Of a stretch of DNA of 64,000 bases, positions 17,154-26,280 are shown in pieces. A program made the translations under genes and the position numbers. This DNA is from CAVVTR01 sp963751245 (lineage in GTDB: Bacteria; Acidobacteriota; Thermoanaerobaculia; Thermoanaerobaculales; Thermoanaerobaculaceae): contig CAVVTR010000007.1 of assembly GCA_963751245.1 (NCBI GenBank), positions 62,001 to 126,000 on the forward strand, in the 5' to 3' direction. Every line of letters begins with the position of its first letter. The stretch's first letter is position 1. The notes below the pieces were generated by a model. That model was given only the letters and a program-made list of their open reading frames with translations, searched no databases and had not been told where the DNA came from.

Positions 17154-17176
17154 GGGCCGGGACGCGATCCCGGCCC
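17154..17176. terminator. Bidirectional terminator between nrdJ and the hydrolase gene
   Basis: GGGCCGGGA (17154-17162) and TCCCGGCCC (17168-17176) form a perfect 9-base stem with the loop CGCGA, between two convergent genes. The hairpin abuts the stop codon of the hydrolase gene. A smaller stem GAGGCG/CGCCTC lies at 17123-17139. There is no strong T-tract. Confidence 0.5.
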
Positions 17177-18049
17177 TCACTCTGTACGCCCGGCGCCCGC
17201 GCTCAGGTGGGTGGCGAGGAACCGCGTCACCCGCTCGGAGAACCCCGCCTCCAGGTGGGGGTCCGAGTGCCCCCGCCCCGAAATGACCCAGAGCTCCGCG
17301 CGCCCGGCGCCGGCCGCCGCCAGGCGGCGGGCGTGGGCGACGGGCACGACGGCGTCGTCGGCGCCGTGGACGAGCAGGAACGGGGCACCGGCGCGGGCGA
17401 TGCTGGCCTCGGGCGCGAGGTCCGCCAGGCTCGCACCGATCCTCCACTCCACGAAGCGCAGGGCGAGGGGCATGCCCGGGAGCAGCAGCCAGCGCCATCG
17501 GGCCGGCGGCAGCATGGCGTCGGCGGGGCTGGCGAAGGCGCCCACGCTGACCACCGCGGCGATGCGCGGCTCCCGCGCCGCCGCGTGGATCGCCGCCGCC
17601 CCCCCGATGGACAGCCCGAGCACCCCGATCCGGCGGGCCTCCGGGCGCGCCGCGGCGAACGCCACCGCCGCCCGGACGTCCTCGGAGAACTTCTTCAGCG
17701 AGGCGAAGCGGTCGGCGCCGGAGCGGCCGTGGTTGCGGGCGTCGAACGCCAGCAGGTGGAACCCCGCCGGGTGCAGCATCGCCACATAGGGGAGCATGCG
17801 CTCCACGTTGCGGCCCCAGCCGTGGACGAGGACCACCACCGGGGCGTCCGCCTCCCCCGCGGGGATCCACCACCCGTACAGGGAGCGCCCACCGGCCGTC
17901 GGGATCCACACCTCGGTGAAGCCGATGCCCAGTGAGCCCGGATCGTGCTCGTGGGGCACCCGCGGGTTGCGCCAGGCAACGGCCAGCCCGACGAGCACCA
18001 GCACCTGGTAGAACGCGGCGACGGCGACGGCGAGCGCGAGCCAGCCCAC
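17177..18049 (-). CDS. Membrane-anchored alpha/beta hydrolase
   Basis: The 290-residue protein starts with one hydrophobic segment (about 2-26), probably a membrane anchor, followed by an alpha/beta-hydrolase fold. The oxyanion motif is HGWGRN, the nucleophile elbow is GLSIGG (Ser147), the acid is Asp in HGADDAVVP, and the base is His in GRGHSDPH. The substrate is unknown; esterase or peptidase-like activity is typical of such proteins. The GTG start at 18049 has GGAGGG about 10 bases upstream. It may share a transcript with the following chalcone-isomerase-like gene, which lies 53 bases upstream on the same strand. Confidence 0.85.
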   Translation of the reverse strand: MGWLALAVAVAAFYQVLVLVGLAVAWRNPRVPHEHDPGSLGIGFTEVWIPTAGGRSLYGWWIPAGEADAPVVVLVHGWGRNVERMLPYVAMLHPAGFHLLAFDARNHGRSGADRFASLKKFSEDVRAAVAFAAARPEARRIGVLGLSIGGAAAIHAAAREPRIAAVVSVGAFASPADAMLPPARWRWLLLPGMPLALRFVEWRIGASLADLAPEASIARAGAPFLLVHGADDAVVPVAHARRLAAAGAGRAELWVISGRGHSDPHLEAGFSERVTRFLATHLSAGAGRTE

Positions 18050-18102
18050 CGCCTCACCGCCCTCCGCGGGCGAAGGCCCCGGCGGGCGGTGAGGCCGTCA
18101 CG

Positions 18103-18672
18103 CTACTTTCCCAGCAGGCCCTGCTTGAGCTCCTCGTTGGGGGGCTTGGGGCCCAGCCAGACGGCGAACAGCGCGTCGGCGAAGTCCTTGCCCGGGATGA
18201 CGCCGGCCTCCTTGCCGTTGATCTCCACCCGCGTGCCGGTGCCGGGAAGGTAGGTCATGGCCGCCGTGTCACCCTTCTTCATGTCCGGCCACATGGCCGA
18301 GAACGTCTCCAGGCGCTTCTTGAGGGCCGCCATCGCCCCCGGCGCGTTGGCCTCGAAGCCCTCGTCCCACGCATCGACGAGCTTGGCGCGCGACACCTCC
18401 TTGTAGAGGAAGTGCATCACGAGCTGCTTGGGCTCGTCCGCCGTGATGATCGCCGCCGCGTCGGCGGTGGCCTCGGGGAGGTAGAGCCCGCCCACGTACA
18501 CCTTCACCTTCACGAAGACGACCTTCTTGATCCGCACGCCCATCCCGTTGAGGACGAGGCTCTGGCCGTCCACTGTGACGCTGTCGGGCATGGTGACGCC
18601 CTCCAGCTCCCGCGCAGTGGCCGGAACGGCGAGTACGAGCACGGCCAGCATCGCCAAGACGAATCTCCGCAT
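18103..18672 (-). CDS. Exported chalcone isomerase-like protein
   Basis: This 189-residue protein has an N-terminal signal peptide (cleavage near ATA-REL, residue ~20) and a chalcone-isomerase-like domain with VTVDGQSLVLNGMGVR, VYVGGLYLP and LVMHFLYKEVS. Bacterial members usually lack isomerase activity and are thought to bind small or fatty-acid-like ligands in the periplasm. The ATG at 18672 follows GGGAGGACACC, and a TACAGT box lies about 40 bases upstream on the minus strand. Confidence 0.82.
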   Translation of the reverse strand: MRRFVLAMLAVLVLAVPATARELEGVTMPDSVTVDGQSLVLNGMGVRIKKVVFVKVKVYVGGLYLPEATADAAAIITADEPKQLVMHFLYKEVSRAKLVDAWDEGFEANAPGAMAALKKRLETFSAMWPDMKKGDTAAMTYLPGTGTRVEINGKEAGVIPGKDFADALFAVWLGPKPPNEELKQGLLGK

Positions 18673-18812
18673 GGTGTCCTCCCGGCAGCCTTCAGGCACG
18701 CCTTGTTTGCTTCACTGTACCCGATCGCCGCCGGCGGCGACAACAGCGCTAGACTGGACGCACCGCCCACCTCCCCACCGCCGCGGAGGGGAGGGCGCAG
18801 GAGGAGGGACAC

Positions 18813-19229
18813 ATGCCCGTCGAGATCCTCAGCGAGGCCTGGGCCACCGCCTGGTGCCACGCCCTCAACTCCAGCGAGACCTACCGCTCGGCCGCCGCCT
18901 CCTGGGAGGGTGCCGTGGCCATCGTCATGACCGCCGACGAGGCCCAGGGCGTCGCCGAGCGGAGGGCGGTCTACCTCGACCTGTGGCACGGCGCCTGCCG
19001 GGCGGCGCGGGTCGCGACGGAGGCGGACCTGGCGCAGGCCCGCTACGTGCTCCAGGCCTCCCCCGGGGTGTGGAAGCAGCTCCTGGCGGGTTCCGTGGAC
19101 GCCGTGGCCGCGGTGATGAGCGGCAAGCTCAGCCTCACCCGGGGCAGCCTCGCCTCGCTCCTGCCCTACGTGGGCGCCGCCAAGGCGCTGGTGGCGGCAG
19201 CGGGACGCATCGACACCTCCGCACCGTGA
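18813..19229 (+). CDS. SCP2 sterol-binding domain protein
   Basis: This 138-residue cytosolic protein resembles bacterial SCP2-like lipid-binding proteins: a central beta-rich part followed by VLQASPGVWKQLLAG, a GKLSLTRG segment and a C-terminal helix AAKALVAAA. It probably binds a hydrophobic ligand; none can be named. GGAGGAGG precedes the ATG, and a TAGACT box lies about 55 bases upstream. The neighbours do not clarify its job. Confidence 0.75.
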   Translation: MPVEILSEAWATAWCHALNSSETYRSAAASWEGAVAIVMTADEAQGVAERRAVYLDLWHGACRAARVATEADLAQARYVLQASPGVWKQLLAGSVDAVAAVMSGKLSLTRGSLASLLPYVGAAKALVAAAGRIDTSAP

Positions 19230-19282
19230 CCGCCCGCCCGCGGCCGCATCCATCGCGGGTACGCCGGAGTAGACTTCGTCGC

Positions 19283-21070
19283 ATGGTCCACCAGCCGCCC
19301 TCTCCGCGCACCCCGTTCCCCTGCCGCGGAACGCGCCGGCTCTCCGGCGTCGCCACCGCCCTCGTGCTGCTCCTCGCCGGCCTGGCGTCGCCGCGTCCCG
19401 CCCGGCCGGCGGACTTCCCGGCCCCCCACGGCAGCGGCGGCGCGGTGGCCAGCGCCGCCCCGGCGGCCACCGAGGCCGGCCTCGAGGTGCTGCGCGCCGG
19501 AGGCAACGCCGCCGACGCCGCGGTGGCCACGGCCCTCGCCCTCGCCGTGGTCCACCCCGCCGCCGGCAACCTCGGCGGCGGCGGCTTCGCCGTGCTCCGC
19601 ATGGACGGCCGGACGGCGGCGCTGGACTTCAGGGAGACGGCCCCGGCGGCGGCAACCCACGACATGTACCTGGACGACACCGGCAACCCCGTCGCCGAGC
19701 GCTCCCTCGTCGGCCCCCTGGCCGCCGGCGTCCCCGGCTCGCCGGCGGGGCTATGGGAGCTGCACCATCGCTACGGCAGGCTGCCCTGGACGCGCGTCGT
19801 GGCGCCCGCCATCCGCCTCGCCCGCGACGGCTTCGTCGTCAACGAACGGCTGCACGAAGGTCTCGTCCACAGCCGGTCGCTGCTGGCCCGCTTCGAGGAG
19901 ACCGCCGCGGTCTGGCTTCCCGGCGGCAACCCGCCGGCCGTCGGTGCCACGGTCCGGCTGCCCGCCCTCGCCGGGACCCTCGCCGCCTACGCCGCCGACG
20001 GTCCCGCCGCCCTCAGCACCGGCCCCCGGGCCGCGGCGGTGGAGGCCGCCTCCCGGCGGCACGGGGGCATCCTCACCGCCGCCGACCTGGCCGCGTACCG
20101 GCCGGTGTGGCGCCAGCCCGTCCTCTTCTCCCTTGCCGGCTGGCACGTGGCGTCCATGCCGCTGCCCTCCTCGGGCGGCATCATCATGGCCGAGTCCAGC
20201 GGCATCCTCGACAGGCTGGGCTGGTCGAAGCTGCCGCGATTCTCCGCCGCCCGGGTGCACGGCCTCGTGGAGGCGTGGCGGCGCGCCTACGCGGACCGCT
20301 ACCTGCTGGGCGACCCCGAGACGACCCGGGCCACCGTCGCGGAGCTCCTCGCTCCGACCTGGCTGGACCGCCGCGCGGCGGAGATCGATCCCGTGCGTGC
20401 GACGCCGTCCAGCGAGGTGAAGCCCTGGCCGGGCACGGTCCCCGCCGAGCACCCTCAGACCACACACCTCTCGGTGGTGGACGCCGACGGCAACGTGGTG
20501 GCGCTCACAACGACCCTGAACGGCTCGTTCGGCTGCGGGTTGCTGGTCCCCGGAACCGGGGTGCTGCTCAACAACGAGATGGACGACTTCGCCACCGCCC
20601 CCGGCCGCCCGAACCTCTATGGCCTCGTGCAGGGCGAGGCCAACGCCGTGGCGGCGGGCAACCGCATGCTGTCCTCCATGAGCCCCACCGTGGCGTGGCG
20701 GGGCGCCGAGGCGCTCGCCCTGGGCTCTCCGGGGGGTTCAAGGATCCCCACCGCCACGCTCCAGGTCCTCCTCGACCTCGTGGTGGACGGCGACCCCCTG
20801 CAGGCTGCGGTGGACCGGCCCAGGATCCACCACCAGTGGTTGCCGGACGTCATCGTCGCCGAGCCCGGCGCGCTGTCCTACGACACGTCGAAGATCCTCG
20901 AGGACCGCGGCTACACGATCCGCCCCACCGCCGCCATCGGTGAGGTGGCGGCGGTGCGCCGGGCGGCGGACGGCGCTGTGGAGGCGGCCGCGGACCCCCG
21001 CGGCCCGGGGGCGGCGGGGGTGGTGTCGCCGGTGCCGGTGGGGCTTCAGGCGCCCGCGGGCCGGCGGTAG
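19283..21070 (+). CDS. ggt: Gamma-glutamyltransferase
   Basis: This 595-residue protein has a hydrophobic signal (about 20-43), so it acts in the periplasm. It is a full-length Ntn-hydrolase of the gamma-glutamyltransferase family. The self-processing site and nucleophile are Thr393 in QTTHLSVVD, followed by TTTLNGSFG, LLNNEMDDF, SSMSPT and GSPGGSRI. It transfers or hydrolyses gamma-glutamyl groups from glutathione and related peptides. The ATG at 19283 has only a distant GGAG and a TAGACT box 7 bases upstream, suggesting a leaderless transcript. Its 3' end overlaps the convergent SDR gene by 25 bases. Confidence 0.93.
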   Translation: MVHQPPSPRTPFPCRGTRRLSGVATALVLLLAGLASPRPARPADFPAPHGSGGAVASAAPAATEAGLEVLRAGGNAADAAVATALALAVVHPAAGNLGGGGFAVLRMDGRTAALDFRETAPAAATHDMYLDDTGNPVAERSLVGPLAAGVPGSPAGLWELHHRYGRLPWTRVVAPAIRLARDGFVVNERLHEGLVHSRSLLARFEETAAVWLPGGNPPAVGATVRLPALAGTLAAYAADGPAALSTGPRAAAVEAASRRHGGILTAADLAAYRPVWRQPVLFSLAGWHVASMPLPSSGGIIMAESSGILDRLGWSKLPRFSAARVHGLVEAWRRAYADRYLLGDPETTRATVAELLAPTWLDRRAAEIDPVRATPSSEVKPWPGTVPAEHPQTTHLSVVDADGNVVALTTTLNGSFGCGLLVPGTGVLLNNEMDDFATAPGRPNLYGLVQGEANAVAAGNRMLSSMSPTVAWRGAEALALGSPGGSRIPTATLQVLLDLVVDGDPLQAAVDRPRIHHQWLPDVIVAEPGALSYDTSKILEDRGYTIRPTAAIGEVAAVRRAADGAVEAAADPRGPGAAGVVSPVPVGLQAPAGRR

Positions 21071-22080
21071 CGCTCGCCGATGGTGGGGATGAGGTACTCG
21101 GAGAACGCCCTCTCGAGGTCGTAACGGGGGGCGTAGCCCCAGTCGGCGCGCGCCGCCGAGTCGTCCACGTCCGCCGGCCACGAGTCCACGATGCCCTGGC
21201 GCTTGACGTCCGCCCCGTAGGTGATCGCCGCGCCCGGGAAGGCGGCCAGCACGAGCTGCCGGACCTCCTCGGCCGAGGGGTTGAAGGCGCCCACGTTGTA
21301 CACCGTCCGCGTCAGGTCCTCGCGGGGGGCCGCGGCGAGGCCGAGCAGCGCCTCGACCCCGTCGGGCATGGCCATGAAGGGGATGCGGGTGTCGGGGCGC
21401 ACGAAGCAGGCGTACGGTTCGCCCTTGGCCGCGGCGTGGATCATCTCGGGGGCGAAGTCGGAGGTCCCTCCCGAGGGCACTGTCACCGCGGAGATGAGCC
21501 CCGGAAAACGCAGGCACCGGAAGTCGACCTTGCCGCTCAGCGTCTCGGCGGCGAGCTGCTTGTAGTGGCCCGCGTAGTACCGCCCGAGGTGCTCGCAGTA
21601 CAGCTTGTTGCAGCCGTACATGGTGGTCGGCGCGTTGTGGAGGTCCTCGGCGACCTTCCCCGCCCGGGCCTTGGTGTCCAGGTCCGGCAGGCCGTAGGCG
21701 GCAATGGACGACGGGTACAGGAAACGGACCGGGCGGCCGTGGGACTCGCCCTGCTTCTGGGCGAACTCGAGCAGGTTCATGGTGCCGCCCACGTTGACCT
21801 GGTGGGCCGCCACGGGGGTGAACTCGCTGCGGGTCGACAGCAGCGCCGCGAGGTGGAAGACGAGGTCCACCTCGTACTCGGAGACGATCCTGTCGAGGAG
21901 GCTGGTGTCCAGGATCGAGCCCAGGAACTCCTGCTGCACGACCCCGGCGAGGTCCGCGTCCAGGGCCTTGAGGTCCAGGGTGACGATGTGCCGTGAGTCG
22001 TCGGCGGCGAGCCTCGTGATGAGGCCGTGGCCGATCTCTCCGCTGGCGCCGGTGATGAGGACGACGGGCTTTCGGAGCAC
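21046..22080 (-). CDS. NAD-dependent epimerase/dehydratase, SDR-type L-threonine dehydrogenase-like
   Basis: This 344-residue extended SDR has TGASGEIG (10-17), HLAALLS, SS at 124-125 and YGCNK (Tyr155, Lys159). The C-terminal half carries FRCLRFPGLIS, a glycine-rich GGTSDFA and DTRIPFMAMPD, which resemble the SDR-type L-threonine 3-dehydrogenases more than sugar epimerases. If so, it oxidises threonine to 2-amino-3-oxobutyrate. A sugar-nucleotide epimerase remains possible, since the next block is glycan genes. The GTG start at 22080 follows GAGGTG. Its end overlaps the convergent ggt gene by 25 bases. Confidence 0.8.
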   Translation of the reverse strand: MLRKPVVLITGASGEIGHGLITRLAADDSRHIVTLDLKALDADLAGVVQQEFLGSILDTSLLDRIVSEYEVDLVFHLAALLSTRSEFTPVAAHQVNVGGTMNLLEFAQKQGESHGRPVRFLYPSSIAAYGLPDLDTKARAGKVAEDLHNAPTTMYGCNKLYCEHLGRYYAGHYKQLAAETLSGKVDFRCLRFPGLISAVTVPSGGTSDFAPEMIHAAAKGEPYACFVRPDTRIPFMAMPDGVEALLGLAAAPREDLTRTVYNVGAFNPSAEEVRQLVLAAFPGAAITYGADVKRQGIVDSWPADVDDSAARADWGYAPRYDLERAFSEYLIPTIGERYRRPAGA

Positions 22081-22221
22081 GCAACACCTCGCTTTCGGGG
22101 GGCCCTCCACCCCTGGCGGGCGGAACGGCGCGACGTGAAACATATCACGAAGGACGCGAGCCGTGCCCCGCGCGCCGCCGGACCGGAGGTGGCACAATCG
22201 CGGGGACTGGAAGGGAGCTTC

Positions 22222-23724
22222 GTGGGCCGACACCGTCAACAGCCCGCCGTCGCGCTGCCGACCTTCGTGGTTCTCGCGGGCAGCGGCACCGCCATGGTGG
22301 CGGGCCTGGTTCTGCGCATCGTCATGGCGCGGACGCTCACCCCCGCGGACATCGGCGTCATCCTCCTGGCCATCGCCGTGGTGTCGACCCTGGGCGGCAT
22401 GGCCAGCCTGGGCCTGAGCCCGGCGGCCGGGCGCGAGATCGCCGACCAGCGCGCCGGCGGCCACGGCGCCACGGCCCGGCGCACCGCCCGTACCGCCCTC
22501 GCCATGAGCCTGGCCAGCGGCGGGCTCGCCGGCGTCGCGCTGGCTCTCCTCGCCGGCCCCCTCGCGCGGGTGCTGCACACCGCCCCCCTGCGCCACGTGC
22601 TGCCGCCCATGGCGCTGGCGGCGGTGGCCATCTCCTGCGGCTTCGCCATGGTCGGCGTGGCCCGCGGCTTCGGCGACGTGGTCGGCCGCGCCCTGGTCCG
22701 CGACGCCGCCGGAGGCTCCCTGCGCCTGGCCGGGGTGACGGCGGCGATCGTCTCCGGCGCTGGGCTGGCCGGGATCGCGTGGGGCTTCGGCGTGGGCGTT
22801 GGGGCCGGCGAGCTCGGGCTGGTGGTGTACGGGTGGCGCCGAGGGTGGTTCCGTCGCCACGGGGGACCTCTCCTGGAGGGAGGGCTGCTGCGGGGGCTGC
22901 GGCCCTACACGCTCATGGAGGTGCTGCGGCAGCTCGGGCAGTGGATGGACGTCGTGATCCTGGGCGCCCTCGCCTCGCCGGCGGTGGTCGGCTTCTACGG
23001 CATCGCCCGGGGCGTCACACGGGCCATGCAGATGGTCCACTTCTCCGGCGGGCACAGCTTCCTGCCCAACGCCACCGCGCTGTTCCGCTCCGGGGACCGC
23101 GAGGCGTTCCTGCGCCTGTACGTGCGCACCAGGGTCCTTGTCTTCGCCCTCGTGTGGCCGGCGCTGGCGCTGTGCCTGCTGACGCCGGAGGTGGTGGTGG
23201 GACCGATCTTCGGAGCCGCCTACCTGCCGGCCGCTCCCATGCTCCGGATCCTGGCCGCCGCGCTGCTGGTGGAGACGGTCTGGTCGTCGTTCAAGGACCT
23301 CGCCCTGCTGGCGGCGGGCGCCACCCGGGCGGCGGCCAACGTCACGGTGCTCTCCACCGCGGCCACCCTCGCCGGGCTCGCCGTGCTCGCGCCCCTCTTC
23401 GGCGGTGAGGGCGCCGCCGGGGCGCTGCTGGCGGCCGCGCTCCTGCGCAGCCTCGTGCTCAGCGCCATGCTGGCCCGGCGCGCGCGCGTGCACCCGCTGC
23501 GGGACGACCTGCCCCCGGTCACCGTCGCCGCGGTGGCGGTCCCGCTCCTCGCCGGCCTCGTCGCGGCCCGGGCCGGCGTTCCGGCACCCTGGCAGGCGGC
23601 CCTGGTCGGCGGTGCCGCCGTGGCGGGCTCGGCCGCGGCGGTCGCGGCGCTGGTCCGCGACCACCTGCGCCCGGGGAGCTGGTTCCCGGCGCCGCCGCCG
23701 CCGGAGGAGAGCCTCGAGGCCTGA
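22222..23724 (+). CDS. Polysaccharide flippase (MOP superfamily, Wzx-like)
   Basis: The 500-residue protein has about 12-14 hydrophobic segments and resembles oligosaccharide flippases of the MOP superfamily. These move lipid-linked glycans across the inner membrane. GGAAGGGAG lies six bases before the GTG start at 22222; an earlier GTG at 22135 lacks such a site. It is convergent with the large glycosyltransferase operon on the other strand, which fits a shared role in building a surface glycan. Confidence 0.85.
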   Translation: MGRHRQQPAVALPTFVVLAGSGTAMVAGLVLRIVMARTLTPADIGVILLAIAVVSTLGGMASLGLSPAAGREIADQRAGGHGATARRTARTALAMSLASGGLAGVALALLAGPLARVLHTAPLRHVLPPMALAAVAISCGFAMVGVARGFGDVVGRALVRDAAGGSLRLAGVTAAIVSGAGLAGIAWGFGVGVGAGELGLVVYGWRRGWFRRHGGPLLEGGLLRGLRPYTLMEVLRQLGQWMDVVILGALASPAVVGFYGIARGVTRAMQMVHFSGGHSFLPNATALFRSGDREAFLRLYVRTRVLVFALVWPALALCLLTPEVVVGPIFGAAYLPAAPMLRILAAALLVETVWSSFKDLALLAAGATRAAANVTVLSTAATLAGLAVLAPLFGGEGAAGALLAAALLRSLVLSAMLARRARVHPLRDDLPPVTVAAVAVPLLAGLVAARAGVPAPWQAALVGGAAVAGSAAAVAALVRDHLRPGSWFPAPPPPEESLEA

Positions 23725-23731
23725 CGCCTCG
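23715..23731. terminator. Possible bidirectional terminator hairpin
   Basis: CGAGGC (23715-23720) pairs with GCCTCG (23726-23731) around CTGAC, spanning the flippase stop codon between two convergent genes. The stem is short and has no T-run. Confidence 0.3.
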
Positions 23732-23738
23732 GATGGGC

Positions 23739-24887
23739 TCAGGGCGCGGGCCGCAGCAACCGCCCCAGCACCTTTCCGGCAGCGGTCAGCGGCACACGCC
23801 ACAGACTGCCGACGCCCCACAGCGCCCTCAGGTAGACGGGAAAGCCGGCCAGCCGGCGGGGCAGCGAGACGCCGGCCGCGAGGCGCCGGTGGTCGAACCA
23901 GTGCAGGGCCAGGCCCCGCAGGAGGGACGGCGGGCGCATGCGGACGCGGAGCTCCATCCGCTCCAGGCGGCCGGCCCGCACCCGGCGCAGCGCCTCGACG
24001 ACCTCCCCGGGAACCGCGACCCGCAGCTCGCGCAGCAGGTAGGCGAACGCCTCCGAGAGCTGGAGCGTGAGCCCCCGCGCCGCGGCCTGGGTGACCAGGC
24101 GGTCCCAGTCGATGCGCCCGCCGGCACGGCGGACCACGAGCGCGGCGTCGGCGGCCCAGTGGATGGTGGGCGAGGCGCTCCACCGCAGGCCGTGGGCGCA
24201 GACGTGGAGCAGCTGGTCCGTCGGGCCGAGCGCCCTGGCGGCGAACGCGGGGGTCCGGAGCTCCACCGCGTGGGCCCAGAGCTCGTCGTCGGCGCCGGGG
24301 CGGCAGCACTCCCACAGGGCGTGCCAGTGGAGGTCCAGCTCCCAGCCGTCGGCGTCGGCGTACCCGAGGGCGTGGATGAGGGGGAGCTGACTGGGGGGGA
24401 GGTGGAGGGTCGGCAGCCATCCCCGCGCCTCGAGGATCCCCCGCGCCGCCGCGCCCGCCGGGCGGGGCACCAGCACGTCGACGTCGTTCATGATCCGCAG
24501 GCCGGCGCTGCCGTAGTAGAGGGCCGTCATCGCCGTACCTTTGAGGATGAGGACCGGAATGCCCGCGCCCTGGAGAGCGCGGATCGCCGGGGCGACCCGG
24601 TGTGCTCGCAGCTGATTCTTCGACCAGGCGTGGCGGCGGATGCCGGCGGCGCGGGCGAGGAGCTCGTCGTGGACGCCCAGCCGGCCCATGGTGTCGGCGA
24701 GGAGCGGCAGGATGCGGTACGACCCCGCGTCGACGGCGTCCAGGTCGGGGGCCCGCCGCCGCCACTCGCGGTAGGCCTCGCGGGCCTCCTCGCCATCCAG
24801 GAGCGCCGCCCGCAGGAGCTGCGTCTGGCTCTCGTCGGGCCAGCACCCGCCGACCGCCTCCGCCGGGGCCAGGGGGCGCGCGCTCAT
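23739..24887 (-). CDS. Nucleotidyltransferase family protein (NTP_transf_5-like)
   Basis: This 382-residue protein resembles the uncharacterised nucleotidyltransferase family found with PqqD- and HprK-like proteins. It has ILKGTA (114-119) and NDVDVLV (134-140), consistent with a minimal nucleotidyltransferase metal site. It should transfer a nucleotidyl group, but the acceptor is unknown. It is the last gene of an eight-gene operon; its ATG overlaps the stop of the upstream glycosyltransferase by four bases. Similar proteins occur in lasso-peptide and exopolysaccharide clusters. Confidence 0.75.
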   Translation of the reverse strand: MSARPLAPAEAVGGCWPDESQTQLLRAALLDGEEAREAYREWRRRAPDLDAVDAGSYRILPLLADTMGRLGVHDELLARAAGIRRHAWSKNQLRAHRVAPAIRALQGAGIPVLILKGTAMTALYYGSAGLRIMNDVDVLVPRPAGAAARGILEARGWLPTLHLPPSQLPLIHALGYADADGWELDLHWHALWECCRPGADDELWAHAVELRTPAFAARALGPTDQLLHVCAHGLRWSASPTIHWAADAALVVRRAGGRIDWDRLVTQAAARGLTLQLSEAFAYLLRELRVAVPGEVVEALRRVRAGRLERMELRVRMRPPSLLRGLALHWFDHRRLAAGVSLPRRLAGFPVYLRALWGVGSLWRVPLTAAGKVLGRLLRPAP

Positions 24888-25582
24888 CCGTCCGCCCCCC
24901 CGTTCCGGCGCCGCCGCTCCAGGAGGGCTCTCACCACTCTGAGGTAGTCGCTCCGGGCGGCCGGCTGCGTCCTGCCGTGGTTGGTCAGGTGGAGGCGGCG
25001 CCGCAGCACGACCTCCGGGAGCCTCACCTCGCCGACGCCGGCGTCCACCGCGCGCAGGTACCAGTCCATCACCTCGCCGCTGCGCAACGACACATCGAAC
25101 AGCCCCTGTCGGGCGAAGGTGCTCGAGGGGACCACCATGGCCCCGGCCATCCCACCGCCGGGCATCGTGCCCCCGGGGCAGTGCAGCCGCGCCCCTTCGC
25201 CGTCGCCGAGCTCGGGGCTGACGAACGCCTCGACCGCCCCCGACACCATACCGGCGTCACCGAGGGCCGCCGTCATCCACCCCAGGCGGCCGGCCGGCCA
25301 GAGATCGTCGGCATCGAGGAACGCCAGCACCGTCCCGCTCGCCTCCTCGATCCCCCGGTTGCGCGCGGCCGCGGGCCCCGCTCGCGGCTGCCGCACCACG
25401 CGCACCGGCGGCCCGAAGGCGGCGGCGACGGCCGCGCTGTCGTCGGACGAGCCGTCGTCCACAACCACCACCTCGGCCACGGCCCGCCCCTCGCCGAGCA
25501 CGCTGCGAAGCGCCTCGGCCAGGTAGCGCCGGCCGTCGTGGACGGGGACGACGACGCTCACGCGATCCGGCGCGCCGCTCAC
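24884..25582 (-). CDS. Family 2 glycosyltransferase
   Basis: This 232-residue GT-A fold enzyme has the usual N-terminal VSVVVPVHDGRRYL, the nucleotide-binding VVVDDGSSD and the metal-binding FLDADD. No membrane segment is obvious. It probably adds one sugar to a lipid-linked or protein-linked glycan; donor and acceptor are unknown. It overlaps its neighbours by four bases on both sides. Its upstream neighbour is a close relative, so the two may have arisen by duplication. Confidence 0.9.
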   Translation of the reverse strand: MSGAPDRVSVVVPVHDGRRYLAEALRSVLGEGRAVAEVVVVDDGSSDDSAAVAAAFGPPVRVVRQPRAGPAAARNRGIEEASGTVLAFLDADDLWPAGRLGWMTAALGDAGMVSGAVEAFVSPELGDGEGARLHCPGGTMPGGGMAGAMVVPSSTFARQGLFDVSLRSGEVMDWYLRAVDAGVGEVRLPEVVLRRRLHLTNHGRTQPAARSDYLRVVRALLERRRRNGGADG

Positions 25583-26280
25583 GGCCCTCCGCCCCCTGCG
25601 GCACGCCGGCGCCGCGCCACCGACGCCCGGACCACGCGCAGCAGCGCGCGGTGCGCCTCGTCAACGTGGCGCGAGGCGTTGTCGGCGTGGATGCGCCGGT
25701 GGAGGAGCACCTCGTCCAGCACCGCCACCTCCTGCCCCGCCTCCACGAGCCGCAGCAGAAAGTCGCCGTCCGCGGCATCCCGCAGCGACACCTCGAAGGG
25801 GCCGAGGGCGTCGAAGACGTGGCGGCGCACCATCAGCGCCGAGGGCGTGTAGGCCGCGAAGGGGCGCTCGAGGGTCTCCGGGCGCAACCAGGCCGGGGGT
25901 GCGGTGCCGGGCTCCAGGAACGTGCGCATGTGGACCACCGTGGCGGCCGCGTCCGGACGACGGGCCATGGCCTCGACCTGGCGCGCCGTCTTCTCCTCCG
26001 CCCACAGGTCGTCCTGGTCGAGGAAGGCGACGAGCTCGCCCGAGGAGGCCGCCACACCCGCGTTCCGCGCCGCAGCGACGCCGCGGTTCGCCTGGCGGAG
26101 CACCCGGACCCCGGCCCTGCCGCGGGCCGCGGCGAGGCCGCCGTCCGTCGAGCCGTCGTCGACGACGACCACCTCGAGCCGCTCGTAGCTCTGGGCCGCC
26201 ACGCTGTCCAGGCAGGCGGCCAGGAAGCGGGCACCGTTGAACACCGGGATCACGACGGAGACCAGCGGCGCGTCAGCCAT
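25579..26280 (-). CDS. Family 2 glycosyltransferase
   Basis: This 233-residue GT-A enzyme has VSVVIPVFNGARFL, VVVVDDGSTDGG and FLDQDD, the standard donor- and metal-binding motifs. I preferred the ATG at 26280 to the GTG at 26286 because GGGGAG is suitably spaced. It overlaps the end of the HprK-like gene by eight bases and the next glycosyltransferase by four. Confidence 0.9.
   Translation of the reverse strand: MADAPLVSVVIPVFNGARFLAACLDSVAAQSYERLEVVVVDDGSTDGGLAAARGRAGVRVLRQANRGVAAARNAGVAASSGELVAFLDQDDLWAEEKTARQVEAMARRPDAAATVVHMRTFLEPGTAPPAWLRPETLERPFAAYTPSALMVRRHVFDALGPFEVSLRDAADGDFLLRLVEAGQEVAVLDEVLLHRRIHADNASRHVDEAHRALLRVVRASVARRRRAAGGGGP

Noticed and set aside
22081..24846. Upstream extension of the threonine-dehydrogenase-like frame
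   Set aside because: It is antisense to the flippase and out of frame with the nucleotidyltransferase; the real start is the GTG at 22080 with GAGGTG.
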